Assembly: GCF_025766255.1 (NCBI RefSeq)
Contig: NW_026516851.1
Location: forward strand, 1 to 63,036
Source: Zychaea mexicana
Lineage: Eukaryota > Mucoromycota > Mucoromycetes > Mucorales > Lichtheimiaceae
Direction of reading: 5' to 3'
Length of the DNA stretch: 63,036 nt
The translations under genes and the position numbers were made by a program. Below are positions 9,715 to 21,645 of the stretch, in pieces (the first letter of the stretch is position 1; each line of letters opens with the position of its first letter). Under the pieces are notes generated by a model. It saw nothing but the letters and a program-made list of their open reading frames with translations, was not told the origin of the DNA and did no database searches.

Positions 9715-11355
9715 TTTTGTAATTAATTTAAATTTTTATTACCAATAAAAAACTTACTACTAATTGTTTTTATATAAAAACAGTTGGTAATGCATATGCG
9801 CCAATGCGACCAAACCTCTGTTATCAAATTATCAACACCACCAATCCACAAGCTGCAGCCATATCACACCTACAAGCTCAGTATTCACCATCATCATCAC
9901 CGTTATCCACCATCATCTACTGCTCTGCAGTAGATGCAACAACATCTATCAGTAACAAGCTTAAACAAGCATTACCGTACTACAGTACACAAATATCTTA
10001 CTTCCACCGTAATCTTTCGGTAGACGAAAAACATAAACGAACAACTGCCTTTGTTTCCGGTGAGCTAAAAATCATGGTTGCAACAAGTGCATTCGGTGCT
10101 GGCATCGATTGCTCAACCATTGATACAATCATCCACCTTGGCGGCTCTGCATCAATCCTTGATTATGCACAAGAAACTGGTCGCACTGGTCGCAATGGTT
10201 CTCCTGCTCGGTGTCTGTACTTTGTTGACGTTGAACGCCAAAAAAGACAGATACAAAGTCTCAAGAGGGTAAACCGGCATCTATCTCCGTGGCAAGCATT
10301 TAATGATGTCATTTTGGCATCAAAGTGCATCCGGCAGATACTTGCAGAGTCTTTAGACTCTCAAGTTACCAACTGCTTTAGGTACGGTAATGTCGAGCTT
10401 TGCTCATATTGCCAAAAAGTCAAAGGTATACACACAGTTTCGTTTTACTATTCAATTATTAGATACTTAAGCTTCTAACCTATTTGTAGATTCTCCTCTC
10501 CCTCCTTCTACTACTGTCCGCCCCTCAACCGATTGTATTATCGATCATATACCACCATCAATTGTATGTATACACAAAGTCATCTTTGCTATTATTCTGT
10601 CAGCATTTTGTACTAAACTATACACCTTTCCTTAGCCGACACCAATTGACGCATATCTTGGTCTTTCTCGAAAGAGAAAGTACATATCGGATGCTGACAA
10701 CTTCAAGTCAGTTATGATGATAGCCAAGGATCACTGCATACCTTGCTTATTCACTTTTAGCATAGCTGAAAGTGAGCATGCAACCTCTCCCCAGTGTATT
10801 GCTCATATTGGTCAATGTTTCCGTTGTTTTGGTGACCACTATGTATCGAATCCTGCATATGTCAAGCCAGTAAGGGATGGCTTCTGTAAGAAATGCCTTG
10901 TGCCCAATCAGTGGAACCAAACCATCTTCCATGATGGTAACTGGTCAAACTGCAGTGGTACCTATGAGGACCTGCTATACCGTCTCTGCTGGGCAGCCTA
11001 TCGGCGTAAGCCCCAATTTATCCGCCAAGCTGGTTTCAAAGAAAGTTACCTTCAAGCAATTGAAATTCAACAAGATTTTGCATACTGGCTTATAGCTGCT
11101 GGCCCCCACACATATCCCAATAATGCCATGCATCTAGGCCATATCATTCTATCACACTTCTTTGTTACATAAAACATTTACCTCTCTGCTCTCCTCTTTT
11201 TATCTCTTTACACATACTTTTTCTTCTCCCCTTCTCTTTTTTATTATACTATATCTCCCTTATCTCTATTTTCTCTTTTTCTTCTTGATTGCCACCCCCT
11301 TTTCTCTTATTTTTTAAAATATATCATACTTCTTTATAGATCGATTTACACATAA

Positions 11356-11569
11356 AAAGGGTGTTCTAGTGCTAAGTGTTTGACTTTGTCCAAAAATGAT
11401 ACTTGATATCATTTATATAGATATGATACAAATGCAAATCAACTACTTGAAGCTGCCATATAGCTATTTATTATATTTTTCAGGTCGAATGTTTTCCCTC
11501 AAATTCTGCTGAAAAAATGACGATTGTCATTTGAACGTACATGTATGTATACTGATCCCACTGCTTAAA
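11356..11569. other. Spacer between RecQ unit and repeat array B
   Basis: No gene seen; A/T-rich unique-looking sequence. Confidence 0.4.
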
Positions 11570-12110
11570 GGGGCCAAAGATTCAACCTCAAAATCCACCT
11601 AGTCTACATAAGAGTATACTATATATTCAATAGTAAATTTGTCATATCACTATCATGTATTAAGTAACTAAAGTTTTGCATCATAATAAATCGTGTTCCT
11701 GAGCCGTTTCTGATGCTAAATATCTAAAAATATTATGGAGTCCACCTGGGGTCTACCTAGGTGGACTGGGTAGACTTAGTAGAGTACACCTTCTGCTCAA
11801 TAGTAAATAGCTTATATCTCCGCAATGTACTAATTAAGTAAGGCTTTTCATCATACTAAATCGTGATCCTGGGCCTTTTTTAATGCCAAATATCCAAAAA
11901 TATTTTGGAGTCCACCTGGGGTCTACCTGGGTGGACTAGGTGGACTTGGTAGAGTATACCTTATGCTCAACAGTAAATAGCTTATATCTCCGCAATGTAT
12001 TAATTAAGTAAGGCTTTTCATCATAATAAATCGTGTTCCTGGGCCTTTTCTGATGCCAAATATCTAGGTGGACTGGACCTACTAAGTAATTGCCGTGGCA
12101 ACTCTATAAG
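11570..12110. repeat. 170-bp tandem repeat, array B
   Basis: About three units; TCCACCTGGGGTCTACCT recurs at 11741 and 11911, period 170 bp, the same family as 903-1300. It lies in the same position relative to a RecQ tail and ends at the same GTGGCAACTCTATA junction. Confidence 0.85.
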
Positions 12111-12112
12111 CG

Positions 12113-13824
12113 AGAATGTCCGGGAAATCGAGCTGGCCGACATATATACCATTCCATTGGAAAATGAAGGCCCTACTCCAGATATCGAGTGCCCCTGTTT
12201 GGTTTTGCTGCTGGACCATGGAAAGACAAACCAATTCGGTAAAATCCAGCACGGATCCGCCATCTGCTGTGCACATGTCGAAACCTGTCTTTGGATGGCC
12301 CTCGGCCTGTATTTCTTCTGTCGTTGGCATGTTGAAGGCGAGGAATTCCCAGATATGTCGCGCCCACAATCCTAGTATAACATCAAGCTATGCAAGACCG
12401 ACAATGGCGATCTCACCAAGAACATTACCCAGCCTGCGCATTACAAGGCTCTGTCTAAGGCTTTCGAAGCATGTAGGATCAACTCAACAGCCATTACACA
12501 TGCTGGTAGAAAATCCGGTAGTAAAATGGCAGATCTGGGTGAAGCTGGTGATTCGGCAATTCGACGTGCTGGAAGATGGACCACTGACTCCATGGAGGGA
12601 TCGTACTTGACCAACTTACCACAGCGATTATTGCGTGCGATGGCAGCTTTCGATGCCAACGGTAAAAATTTCTGGCTACCGCGCGATAGCGTTCAGCCTT
12701 GAGAAGCTTTGCTCTGTAAAGTTTTCCCGTAGATTGAAGAGTGGCAAGAAAAGATCGATCAAGGACTAGGAGACAAAAGTGTTGCGGCAGACAGATTCCT
12801 TCAGATGCTGCGTGTTCTTCGAAGGACCTTTTTGCAAGAATCAGTATTAATGATGGAGCGATACCCAGATTTATCTGTTTGGAAGCAGCCTCTGTTCAGC
12901 GATCAAGATTATTTGGATTTCAAACTGTGTAAGTAATTGAAATATCATTAAAGAGGTTATTACATGGTGCGATTATATATATATGAGTTATTTACCAATC
13001 GTACCTTGATTATTTTTAGTATGTTGAAGACTGCCATTGAAACGGCACCACCACCCGAGGAGCTCACTTTGCAGAAGTCAATGCCAGCTTTGCACAATTA
13101 CATGCGCGAAATGTATCGCGATCTTTCATAGAAACTAGCTGTCCTTTCTCGAACGGTCGAAGAACAAAATAGAACCATGAATCAATTCATGGGTGATCTG
13201 GCAAACGGACGACTGACTATCACGGTGCAATGGAACGCACAACAGCAATCGCAGGTAGCTGCACTTTCTACAACAGCATCAACATCACATCCTACCTTTG
13301 CCGCCTCTCCTACATCATCATCCCATCCCGCTTTTGACCAATCCGCCACTAATGCCGCTTCAACTACCACTGCATCATCATCTTGTCCTATCCCTGCTAA
13401 CTCGCCTGCATCTCCACCAAATACAACCATGGTAGCCCCGGCCACGACATCCTCAAGCAGCCAAATGCCAAAGTACAGGATGAGCGAAAACGTCACGAAC
13501 ATCCCGGATTTACACCGCGAATAGCATTATGGGCTATCCAGAAAACCTGCCATCAAAAAGTTGGAGGCTGATTACGGGAAAAAATGGCGTGGAGACAAGG
13601 CAAAATGGGTGTATCGCAGGCAACAAATAGTAAAAGGTATCGACGCGTTTATCGAGTGCCATGGTTTACAGCAGGATGAGCAGCGTGCTTTGGCTATATT
13701 AGAATACTGGCGAAAGCACCCAAAGGCTGAATGGTGTGCTGGAGGAGTCATAAAACCGAAATCCCTGGATTGGATAAGCAAGAATGTTAAGTTGTGGGAA
13801 CAAGTAGACAAAGTAGATTTCTAA
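12113..13824 (+). pseudogene. Crypton transposon: Ndc10-like tyrosine recombinase plus GCR1_C-like domain
   Basis: One frame reads through both exons (intron about 12927-13019). N-terminal part: LLLDHGKTNQFGK and CLWMALGLYFFCRW, then the recombinase boxes ITHAGRKSG (H-x-x-R) and GRWTTDSMEGSYLTNLP (Trp box and Tyr nucleophile), as in the Ndc10 domain II family. A Ser/Thr/Ala-rich linker (13250-13480) follows, then YRMSENVTNIPDLHRE and LEADYGKKWR, typical of GCR1_C DNA-binding domains. Stops: TAG 12373 (Trp expected), TGA 12700, TAG 12730 (FPxIEEW, Trp), TAG 13129 (Gln), TAG 13522 (HRExHYGL, Trp). The N-terminus is missing at the repeat junction. Cryptons insert by recombination without TIRs, and none are seen. 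Confidence 0.88.
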
Positions 13825-14289
13825 ATGTCAATAAATCTGTCATGCCAATATTTAGTTTGTTGTATTCTATGTATTCTATAAAAATCAAGAAAGAACACTT
13901 TTCTTTGAGAGTGATACAGTAGAAAGAATAACAATTTATTTTTTCATGAACAGAAAAAATCGATTAGTCTAATTATTACCATGATCGATCAGATTGATCA
14001 ATGTATACGAAGGTCATTCAAAAAGCATCGATCATGCACGTCCTCCGACAAGACACAAGAGCTCAATGCTGGTTAAGTGAGTAAAATGGCTGAGGACCTC
14101 AGGGTTAAAAATGCACTTATTAGCTCGGTTATTGGGGTTTTTTTATAAGAAAAAACCCCGGAATTTTCAAGACCCGCTGGACCTGTGAGGACTTCAGCGG
14201 ACCCACGGTAAAAATAAGTTACTGTCCTTTTTCCATCTGCCTGCCGCCATTAATAATTGAATGCCAATGCTGTTTAAAAAAAAAGCACA
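13825..14289. other. Spacer with a strong hairpin
   Basis: No gene. A GGGGTTTTTT / AAAAAACCCC hairpin with a short AT-rich loop lies at 14134-14159; CGATCGATCA-like palindromes lie around 13980-14010. Confidence 0.5.
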
Positions 14290-14487
14290 AAGTCCCTTAG
14301 CTGTTGTTGTGGGCCACCCTTGTTAATATGGAGGCCACTCTGCTAGCTTTGAAAAAAATTGGGGGAGGGGTGGTTTAATGTGGACTCTATAAGGGAGTTG
14401 TCTTCGAAGTCATCTTTTACACTCTCTTTATTCTTGACACCTCTATTTCTATTGGCTACGGAACTGACCCACCAAAAGGGTTCGACA
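14290..14487 (-). repeat. LTR remnant beside tRNA-Thr
   Basis: On the minus strand it starts TGTCGAACCCTTTTGG at 14487 and continues GTAGCCAATAGAAA, matching the start of the solo LTR at 49531 (TGTCGAGTCCTTTTGG..ATAGCCAATAGAAA). The far part (AAAGTCCCTTAG.., near 14285-14420) is shared with 49380-49530. It ends 44 bp from the 3' end of tRNA-Thr. The outer border is not resolved. Confidence 0.55.
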
Positions 14488-14531
14488 CAACAAAATTTAA
14501 AACCATAATCCATTAAATATGGGAGTAACTT

Positions 14532-14604
14532 TGCCTTCTAACAGAATCGAACTGTTGACCTTCTGCTTACTAGGCAGACGCTCTGCCAACTGAGCCAAGA
14601 AGGC
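14532..14604 (-). tRNA. tRNA-Thr (anticodon AGU)
   Basis: 73 nt, full cloverleaf: acceptor GCCTTCT/AGAAGGC with discriminator A, D arm GCTC..GAGC, anticodon stem TCTGC/GCAGA with loop CTAGTAA (AGU), T arm AACAG-TTCGATT-CTGTT. No intron. CACTA element 1 begins 57 bp upstream of its 5' end and an LTR remnant ends 44 bp beyond its 3' end. Confidence 0.96.
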
Positions 14605-15390
14605 GGAGACATCTGCAAAGCATTGCGTGTGATACGGAACACTGTGGTATCTACAGGATTCCACTAGAGTTAAAACCCGATTTCAGAGTGCTTTCAGTGT
14701 ACTCTGAAATTTTTCTTTCAATGTGCTTTCAATGTGCTTTCAGTGTGCTTTTAGTGAGAATTTACTTTCAGAGCGCTTTCAGTGCGCTTTCAGAGCCGTG
14801 ATGCAGCAAATAAATTAAAATTGGCTCCCCCACTAAAATCCTTCTCCCCTAAAACCATCTGGGATGACCCCTTTTTTACACCACCTGGACTGCTGTGCTT
14901 CTTCCCACTCTGAGACTTTTACTGCCACTATGCTTGTCTCCACCACTTTGCTTTCTTCTCCTTTTTTTTTGTTTTTCAACCCTTTTTTGTTCGTCCCCTC
15001 GATGCTTATTGAAGCCTGAAGTGGTAGGAAAGGTTGGAAGAGTCGATCTGGAAATGTATTCTCGGTATATACATGATAAGATAGATAGCTAAAGATATGA
15101 CTATAATGCCGCTTAATGGAATGCTTAGTAGCGCTTCCATAACTTAGGCGATGGTCGATCATGGTTTTTTTTTGCCAATTACTAAATCAAAATTCTTCAA
15201 AATTTTTATTTATTTGACCATCTACAAGTTTCTTGATTCGCCATCGCATTAGATTCCTTCAAAATGCTTTTCAAATCTGAAGTGATTTCCATAATTCAAA
15301 ACTTCTTTTTTATTTTATTCTCTACTACAACTATAGCAGTGTGAAGCCAAAAAATAAAAAGACCAAGACCTGACCTGGGGTATTATGCTT

Positions 15391-18300
15391 CTAAGAGTAG
15401 ATTACTTTTATTTTTTGTGGTAAATATGTAAGAGCACAGCTATTGTCTATTTGAATAGGGGTAACAACAATGCCGGAATGGAGCCTCCCCAAAGGAACGA
15501 CACACTGCCACATATACGGTTCGACTTCTAAATGGTAGATGTCCATGCCTAGCATCCTAAACGACTCAAAGACTTGCGTATTTGGTTGTAGGTACTCAAC
15601 AAAAGCAAAAACGAACTGGCAGAAATTACCGTCGGTGGGATTGCGCAGGTTGTAGACAAAGAAATATAAAATGCGCCCAGGACGAACGATCGCTTCAGTA
15701 TGAACTTGAGTACTTGGGCAAATGACTCGGATATAGGTGCTGGTGTTGATGTGGTGAGACAATTCAGAAATGAATGTTTGGCCCAGGAGATCGACTTTTG
15801 CAAATTTGTAGAGGTGATCGCTGATGCTGGCGAGTGACACAAAATTCATGTCTAGAAACATCGATTGGTAATACTCGACAAGACAGTGGTAGTGGCGCAT
15901 ATCCAAGTACACCTTTTTGCCCATCTTGAGGGGAAGACATGATGGTGGCAGCGGCTCCCAACTAACTACGCTTACTCCCGCGGCATAGTCGAAATCCGAT
16001 TGATTCAAGAACAGCTGACAATCGTAATGCTCTTGCATGGCTTCTGATTGTGGCAGCAACAGCTCAGCAATCTGTCTGGCAATCGTGCTATTGCCGCACT
16101 GCTCGACCACGACTCGTCGGACCATGTCATCAGCGAACACGACACTTAAGAACTTCTTCATGTACGTAAGCTCGAAATGGTCTTTTTGGTTGGTGTGCTG
16201 GTTCTTGATGATCTTGTTGAACCGCTCAAAGCTGAATACCTACATGTTATAGCAGCTGCCAACATTGAGTACCATGTCGCGAAGGTGAACATGCAAATGC
16301 ATATTTGGCGTGACTTGATCTCTAGAGTACAATCTTGAAAAGTCGCGGCCAAATTTGAGCAGCAGTTGGTGGGCTTCCTCGTTTTCGGCGATGGTGATGG
16401 ATGGCTTACACAGGAGACGTGCTGCTGCGACAAAGAGCAACCAGTGTGCCATCTTTTCTCCAAGCAATCTTCCCTTCAACAACGACGGCGAGAGTGCAAC
16501 AGTCCACGACCTCCATTCATCTGACGTCATTCCAGCAAATCCAGTTGCAATACAGCCGCGAGCGATGCTGTATGATGGGGGCACCACCATCTTTTCGAGG
16601 CAACTCTCCATATCGATCAAATGCTCCTTGGTCAAGGTTCCATCATCTTTCCATATGGTGGTCATGCGCTCGGCTGTCCCACAGAACATGTTGTGCATAC
16701 AGTCGACTATTGTCTGCGAAACGGGATCAAAGTATAGAAGACGATGCAATTCGGATCAGTGTGTTCCATTTGACTTCTCCAACTGTGTCCTTTCGGTAGC
16801 TGTTTTTGCTGCCTTCCAAGCTTTTGCGTCTGCCAAGTTCTTTGCCTTTGTCCGCAATCTCCAAGGAAAGTCAAAGTTGGAGTAATCGCGCAGCCTTGGA
16901 ATCTCTGCTTGCGATGGCCAGGAAATGTCGCAATGGTTACATCTGTAGAATGAGTTTGGACCTGTAAAGCCAGAAACCTTTCTTGAAGCCAGTATGTCCG
17001 ATGAGTATTAATCCATAACAATTAAATCTACTATAAACAGTGATTTAATTTTAGTTAAGGATTATACTGTCAAGCGTCTACTTTTTTTTTGTATTTCATC
17101 AAAAAAAAATGTGACTAATAGGCGTCGATCCAGTAGGTCTAGCCTAGGATTAATCATTAGAAAATGTTATAACCTTTAAAGTTTAAACATGTTTATAAGG
17201 TTTAAAAATTCGTATACGAATTAAAAAGTTTTAAAAAAAAAGATATAAAAAAAATAAAAGTTAAAACCTTTAAAACAAATATCTTTAAAAGGATAATCCT
17301 TTCCTAAACCATTGTACAAGTTTTATCAATGAAACCTATTTTAATTTATATTATAAGGATTGGTCCTCGATGCTACGAACAATAGAGCTGCTCGCACTTT
17401 GACCAAGGAGCCGTCATCAATAACCATATCTTTGCTATGATATAAATGTAACAGATCGTCGACCATTGGATGCAGGAAATTATTGATTTGCTCTATCAGT
17501 ATAAAAAGGAAAGGGAATCAGATCACACATGCAAGACTCCAGAATCAACGAGCAAAAAGATAAGCAACAGTATAATCGAAATGGTACCTTTGGAGCTTTT
17601 GTGGGGTCCTGGTGCTATACTGACTAATATGAAATTTGATGACTTGAATCGTACAGATCTTGGTAGGTTATTGTTTGTCATATACAGGGCACCAACAGAA
17701 TACGAAGTCTGCTTATCGAATGACTGGAACCAATCGACATTGAGCGTCAATATAAGTAAGTGTTGATTTCCGACACATCCAACGAATGATACAGGGTTTT
17801 CTGCTGTGGATTCTGGCGCCATTATCGACCACCATTTGCGACCATCATATACATCATCCAAAGAATTTGATCGTGGGGTTCGCTTCCTCCAGTACTCGAG
17901 TTTTTCGCCGAATCCTGGTCTATGCATCATAATTGCAAGGCTTGCTGACACAGGATGATACATATACACTTTGGGAGGTACAAGGTTTCTGTTTCTCAAA
18001 TGAAACAAGTTTATGCCGCACCAGGCTCGGTGTGCTGTCATTGGATGGTGTGGGAACTTCTGGAACGAGCATTTCAAGTCGGTAGGTATATGCTCATTAG
18101 GATAGGGGCAGTGGCAGCTGGGACATACAACGATTGCTTGACTGCATTCCAAGAGCTCGTTAAGACCGGATATGTGGCGTACAGTAGCCATTGACTATAG
18201 GATACTTATTGGAATGTAGAGACCTGCGAAAACGACAGATAGAAAATGGAGGAGCAGCTCACCACCAGCCCTACTCAAATAGCGATCTTGGAACAAGGCC

Positions 18301-18640
18301 AGGAAAAGGTAAGACATGATAATAAAGTCGGATGGCCGTGTATTATCTGTGCAAAACATAGTGTATGAGATACTAATAATTTGAATTTCGTGCTACTATC
18401 GTTAGTTTATACGAGAACATAAATTTACCATTGGTGTTTTTGTCCTCTTCTCCCTCAACAGTAATGTCGAAACTGATAGTAGTGGTTGCAGCAAGTCAAT
18501 CGTGCTTGTAGCTTGGCCGCTGGTCTCACTTAAGCTTGAATCAAGCTGCATTGGTGTTGCTAATGGGTCAAATAACAATAACGTTAATGGTCTGATCGTC
18601 GGTACTAGCACCGAACAACCCAAGACATTCCCACTCTGAA
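15391..18640 (-). pseudogene. CACTA Tnp2-type transposase, element 1
   Basis: Minus-strand pieces match element 2 throughout. Readable from the N side: an acidic exon (18623-18402), the zinc-like ICPSCHC block (VCPSCHCPYP here), WRKRTPRSNSLDDVYDGRKWW, LTLNVDWFQSF (first catalytic Asp region), LPRSVRFKSSN, FDPVSQTIVDCMHNMFCG (D-x-MHN motif of Tnp2), TPNMHLHVHLRDMV and the C-terminal region ending at stop 15391. The C-terminal 256 aa are better preserved here than in element 2. Breaks: TAG at 16240 and TGA at 16756 where element 2 keeps TGG, the insertion at 17004, and loss of the first exon. Not functional. Confidence 0.88.
17004..17367. mobile_element. 364-bp MITE-like insert in the CACTA transposase
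   Basis: Absent from element 2, where CCGATG runs straight into CTACGAAC. The insert is flanked by CGATG direct repeats (16999-17003 and 17368-17372). Ends are weakly inverted (AGTATTAATCC and, reversed, AGGACCAATCC). The inside is A/T-rich with a GTCAAGCGT..GGCGTCG..GGTCTAGCCTAG core shared with the repeats at 19556, 21646 and 58420. No coding capacity. Confidence 0.8.
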
Positions 18641-18737
18641 GACAAATGGCAACTTACAACTTTCACTAGTGCTTAGCTGATCTGAATAGAGTAGCTGGAG
18701 GCTTGAACGACCTTCCTACCATACAGAAACTATAAGG

Positions 18738-18830
18738 AAGCACTGCGCGGGAGTGGGCAAATAACACAGTAGACAAGTGGGCTATTTTCGAAAATATTTA
18801 GTTAGGGGAAAGCATACATCCTGCACCCCC
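18738..18830. other. Short spacer between CACTA elements 1 and 3
   Basis: No feature recognised. Confidence 0.4.
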
Positions 18831-19555
18831 CACTAGGCAAAGTGGGGAAGAATCAGGTAGTAGATAAGTACCTGATTCTTCGTTGAAACTTCTTTCCTGA
18901 AGGAATCAGGTACCTGATACCTACAACCATATAAACCGGGGATTATGCATATATAGCTATTTTTAATGGCGATAGTGGGGGTGCAATATGCAGTCAGTAT
19001 GCATAGTAATGATAAGTAATGGATAAATAAACAACGATCAATATAGATTGATTAAAAAATTGAAGCGACGATACTGCATGCATTGTTTTGTTTTAGAAAA
19101 AACGTAATCATATTGTATAGGTGGAAAAGGATTTTTTATTTGATAATTTTCAGCAACGACAATAATGACAACAGTACTATATAAAAATATACGGTAGAAC
19201 TATTATAGAAAGGGGAGCAGAGGTATAAAACGACAACAGTAGTACTATGTAGCTGCATAATAGGGTGCATAGGGAGAGGAACACGGCCGCGTGGTAATGC
19301 TGACGGCAATGGTGAAGAAGATTGAGAAGAAGTACTGACCTATAAGAACATTAGAGCGATGGGAAGGAGAAAGTTAATGACTGGAAAACTGCAAGCAGGA
19401 GGAAGAAAGTAGGAGAGCACAACTATTACTGACCTTTTTTGTAAAACTGAGAGGAGACAGACGTTCCTACCCCAGTTAAGAATAGAAAGGAAGAAACCAC
19501 CTAATGGGGACCAGTTGAGGTTATAATGATTATGCTCTAGTTTAAGTGAATGAAC

Positions 19556-19830
19556 AATATCTATAATTTTTGTTATAAACAACAAAATTATAATATTTTT
19601 CTATTCTAGTCAAGCTCCAGAATCAAAGATTCTGTCGGGCGTCAACCTAAAGGTCTAGCCTGGTTTTTCCAAAACATAATAGTTGAGATTAATCCTAGTG
19701 GTTGAGAAATTATTTTTTTTAAACAAAAAATTAATTTCATGATTTATTATAATCACTTTAAAATTATATTACTTATAATTTTTTACATATTTATAATTGC
19801 ACTAAAAACATAACACTAAGGGCTACCCCC
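19556..19830. repeat. 275-bp AT-rich repeat, copy 1
   Basis: Begins with an inverted pair ATAATTTTTGTT..AACAAAATTAT, then TCAAGC..GGGCGTC..GGTCTAGCCTG, GGTTGAGAAATTATTTTTTT, and ends ACATAACACTAAGGGCTACC. Same structure and orientation as 21646 and 58420. No ORF; MITE-like. Confidence 0.75.
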
Positions 19831-19839
19831 CTTATATAT

Positions 19840-20151
19840 TTAATTAACAAAACCTTTTTTAAAACAACTGTTAAAAATTAATACCCATATATCACTGAAC
19901 TGGCCTACAACAGGCATCCGCCTTCTCCATTGCTCGATCTTGCTTTCGAAGCCATCCCGTAAGAAGAATCGTTTTAAGGTGTGCTGCAATGGATTGTATG
20001 CGTATTGTTTAATAGGCATACGGCGGCTAATATGAGTATTAGATAGTAGCTTCAGCAATAGGGTGCCGCAAGCAGTACCATCTATGTGTCGATTAGGTTG
20101 CATGCATGTTTCTGGACCAGGAAAAAGATAAGACCGTGGCAGGTAGGGCAA
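19840..20151 (-). pseudogene. CACTA Tnp2 fragment, element 3
   Basis: 103 aa with PETCMQPNRHIDGTACG, then IKQYAYNPLQHTLKRFF and FESKIEQWRRRMPVVGQFSDI. This matches the segment of CACTA transposases between the CPSCH block and the DVYDG block. No catalytic region follows; the frame ends in A/T-rich sequence next to the 275-bp repeat. Confidence 0.65.
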
Positions 20152-20965
20152 GAACTGTACATCCGCATATCCTCAGTTAGCCTATTGAAGCCGATCCAGT
20201 TCTTCAAACTAACAATAGTCTGTGGGATTTGTTGAGCGAATGGCGTCACCAGCAAAACTGCCGATCAAGACCGAAATAAAGCTGAGGAGGAGGACTGCTG
20301 CCCGCTCTGATATATGATGCAATTGGAACAAGACAAGGAATGCAAAGACATATATCAATGGTTGTGGAAGATGGTCCAATGGATCGTTGTTGATGGGTAG
20401 GTGTATTTCTTAATCTACATTTTATGTCTGTTATTAACTTTGTTTATGCCGATTCTAATGTTTTCTTCATGCACCCATATCTTATTTTTCAAGCAGCAGT
20501 GTACCTTCTTGTTCGTCAACTACTGTGTCAAACTCTATATCAATTGCTGGATTGACGTCGTTCTCACCTATGGGCCCTGCAAGAGGCTCTACAGGGATAT
20601 CGAAAACTTGGACTCGAGCAGTTCTTGCAAATCCACATACTGTGCTACTAGTTCTTGGACGTTGACTGTATTGGCGCCACCATTGCTAAGATCTGTTAGT
20701 CCCTCTTCGCCATTGTCGGAATGCTCGACATATTCGTCTTCTACTACGCACCAAATTTATCTGCATGTTAGCTGAACGTTCGTCTAGGCGAGAACTAATG
20801 TATAAGTAGGTAAATAATATCAACATACCGCCATCTGTAGCCTTTGGAGCTTGATCAGTTTCTGCAACACCATCAACAGCTTCACCTATTGATGTATCAC
20901 CATCTGGTCCATGCATATTATATTAGAGTCCTGCATTTTCTCGTTCTCTCAGTAACACCACAGCA

Positions 20966-21235
20966 TCACAACACAGCCATACCATTAATTTCATGTTGAG
21001 CAGCAGCAACAGAGAATATGGCGTGGTTTACACCTTCGACCTGATGATGGTTAGACTGGCTTAGAGTGACAAAGTCGTATCCCATTACTAGATACTGGCG
21101 GCTACACAGTTGGCAAAAGCACATCATAGTGGAACCTGTTCTATTGGCATTGGGATGCGACATGTTGGAAGGGAATCGAATAAGGTGAGTGTGACAGAGT
21201 ATGATGGTTAATAGATAATACTTTTTCTTCTTCAC
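20966..21235 (-). pseudogene. CACTA transposase N-terminal exon, element 3
   Basis: Contains MCFCQLCSRQYLVMGY, a C-x-C-x2-C zinc-like start also seen at 23341 (MLCFCQLCSSC) and, diverged, in element 2 (CHCDSCFVS). It reads towards the fragment at 20151-19840, so both belong to one decayed gene. Splice sites are not resolved. Confidence 0.5.
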
Positions 21236-21645
21236 TCTGCTTTTATATATCGATTTTATTTTTCATCGGTCAAATCAAATATACAAGTTAATGTATCAAA
21301 TATACAAGATAATGTGTCGAACTACAAGTATGAAATAATCACTTCTTTATTAATGCTGCTTAGCAATGAGTGTCTATGAGCCTCATGGCTATGTGTTCTC
21401 TTACAATAGATATTAACTACTTCTTGAACGTGAAGAATGAGCTGCATAAAAAATATGGCTGATCGACTTTTTTTTGTAAACGTGCAAAAGGCCCAAAATA
21501 GGTTTTTATTTCGCTTGGTATTAGCTTGTATATTAAGGGGTCTTTTGCTCTCTTCTTCACAACCATCGCTCTTAATATTACCTCTACTAACTCTTACGGA
21601 TAGCTTCTTGAATCTACTCTTTTCCTTTATTCTACTGAAGTAAAA

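Larger units (their letters stand above)
8379..9801. mobile_element. AT-rich DNA transposon (non-autonomous copy) in the RecQ gene
   Basis: 1423 bp, flanked by a 7-bp direct repeat CAATGCG (8372-8378 and 9802-9808). Ends are inverted: TGCATTACCA near the left end and TGGTAATGCA near the right, with imperfect outer bases. Composition is very A/T-rich, unlike the helicase. It contains a minus-strand relic (9155-9714) homologous to the small ORF of the larger AT-rich element at 29600-31660, but no DDE transposase, so it is probably a deleted relative. 8390-9150 holds no gene, only the palindromes listed separately. Confidence 0.8.
7180..11172 (+). pseudogene. RecQ-like helicase with recombinase-like N-terminus, split by a transposon
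   Basis: Exons readable: about 7180-7441, 7511-7717, 7781-8378 continued at 9809-10435, 10472-10563, 10636-11172; all introns are GT..AG. Helicase motifs: I QPTGSGKS, II VIIDEVHTAI (DEVH), III LLLSATIPL, V-VI VATSAFGAGID and YAQETGRTGRNG, then a Cys-rich tail (CSYC; CIPC; CKKC). The first exon has YRHVSVAFS and LQAGHLSKTAAHNYA, like the C-terminal boxes of tyrosine recombinases. Damage: TAG at 7357, 7579 and 7678 (each CAG or similar by C to T) and the 1423-bp insert. Removing the insert restores RQPSM|RPNLCYQ in frame. Family: fungal, often telomere-linked, RecQ-type helicases. The 5' end is lost in the preceding repeat. Confidence 0.85.
14662..18737. mobile_element. CACTA (EnSpm) element 1, truncated
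   Basis: Starts CACTAGAGTTAAAACCCG at 14662, followed by subterminal repeats of CTTTCAGTGTG/TTTCAGAGTGC, and continues colinear with CACTA element 2 (50021 on) until about 18737, where similarity stops before the first transposase exon. The right end is therefore missing. It has a 364-bp insertion (17004-17367) and its own copy-specific stops. The right half, including the accessory gene seen in element 2, is absent. Confidence 0.85.
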
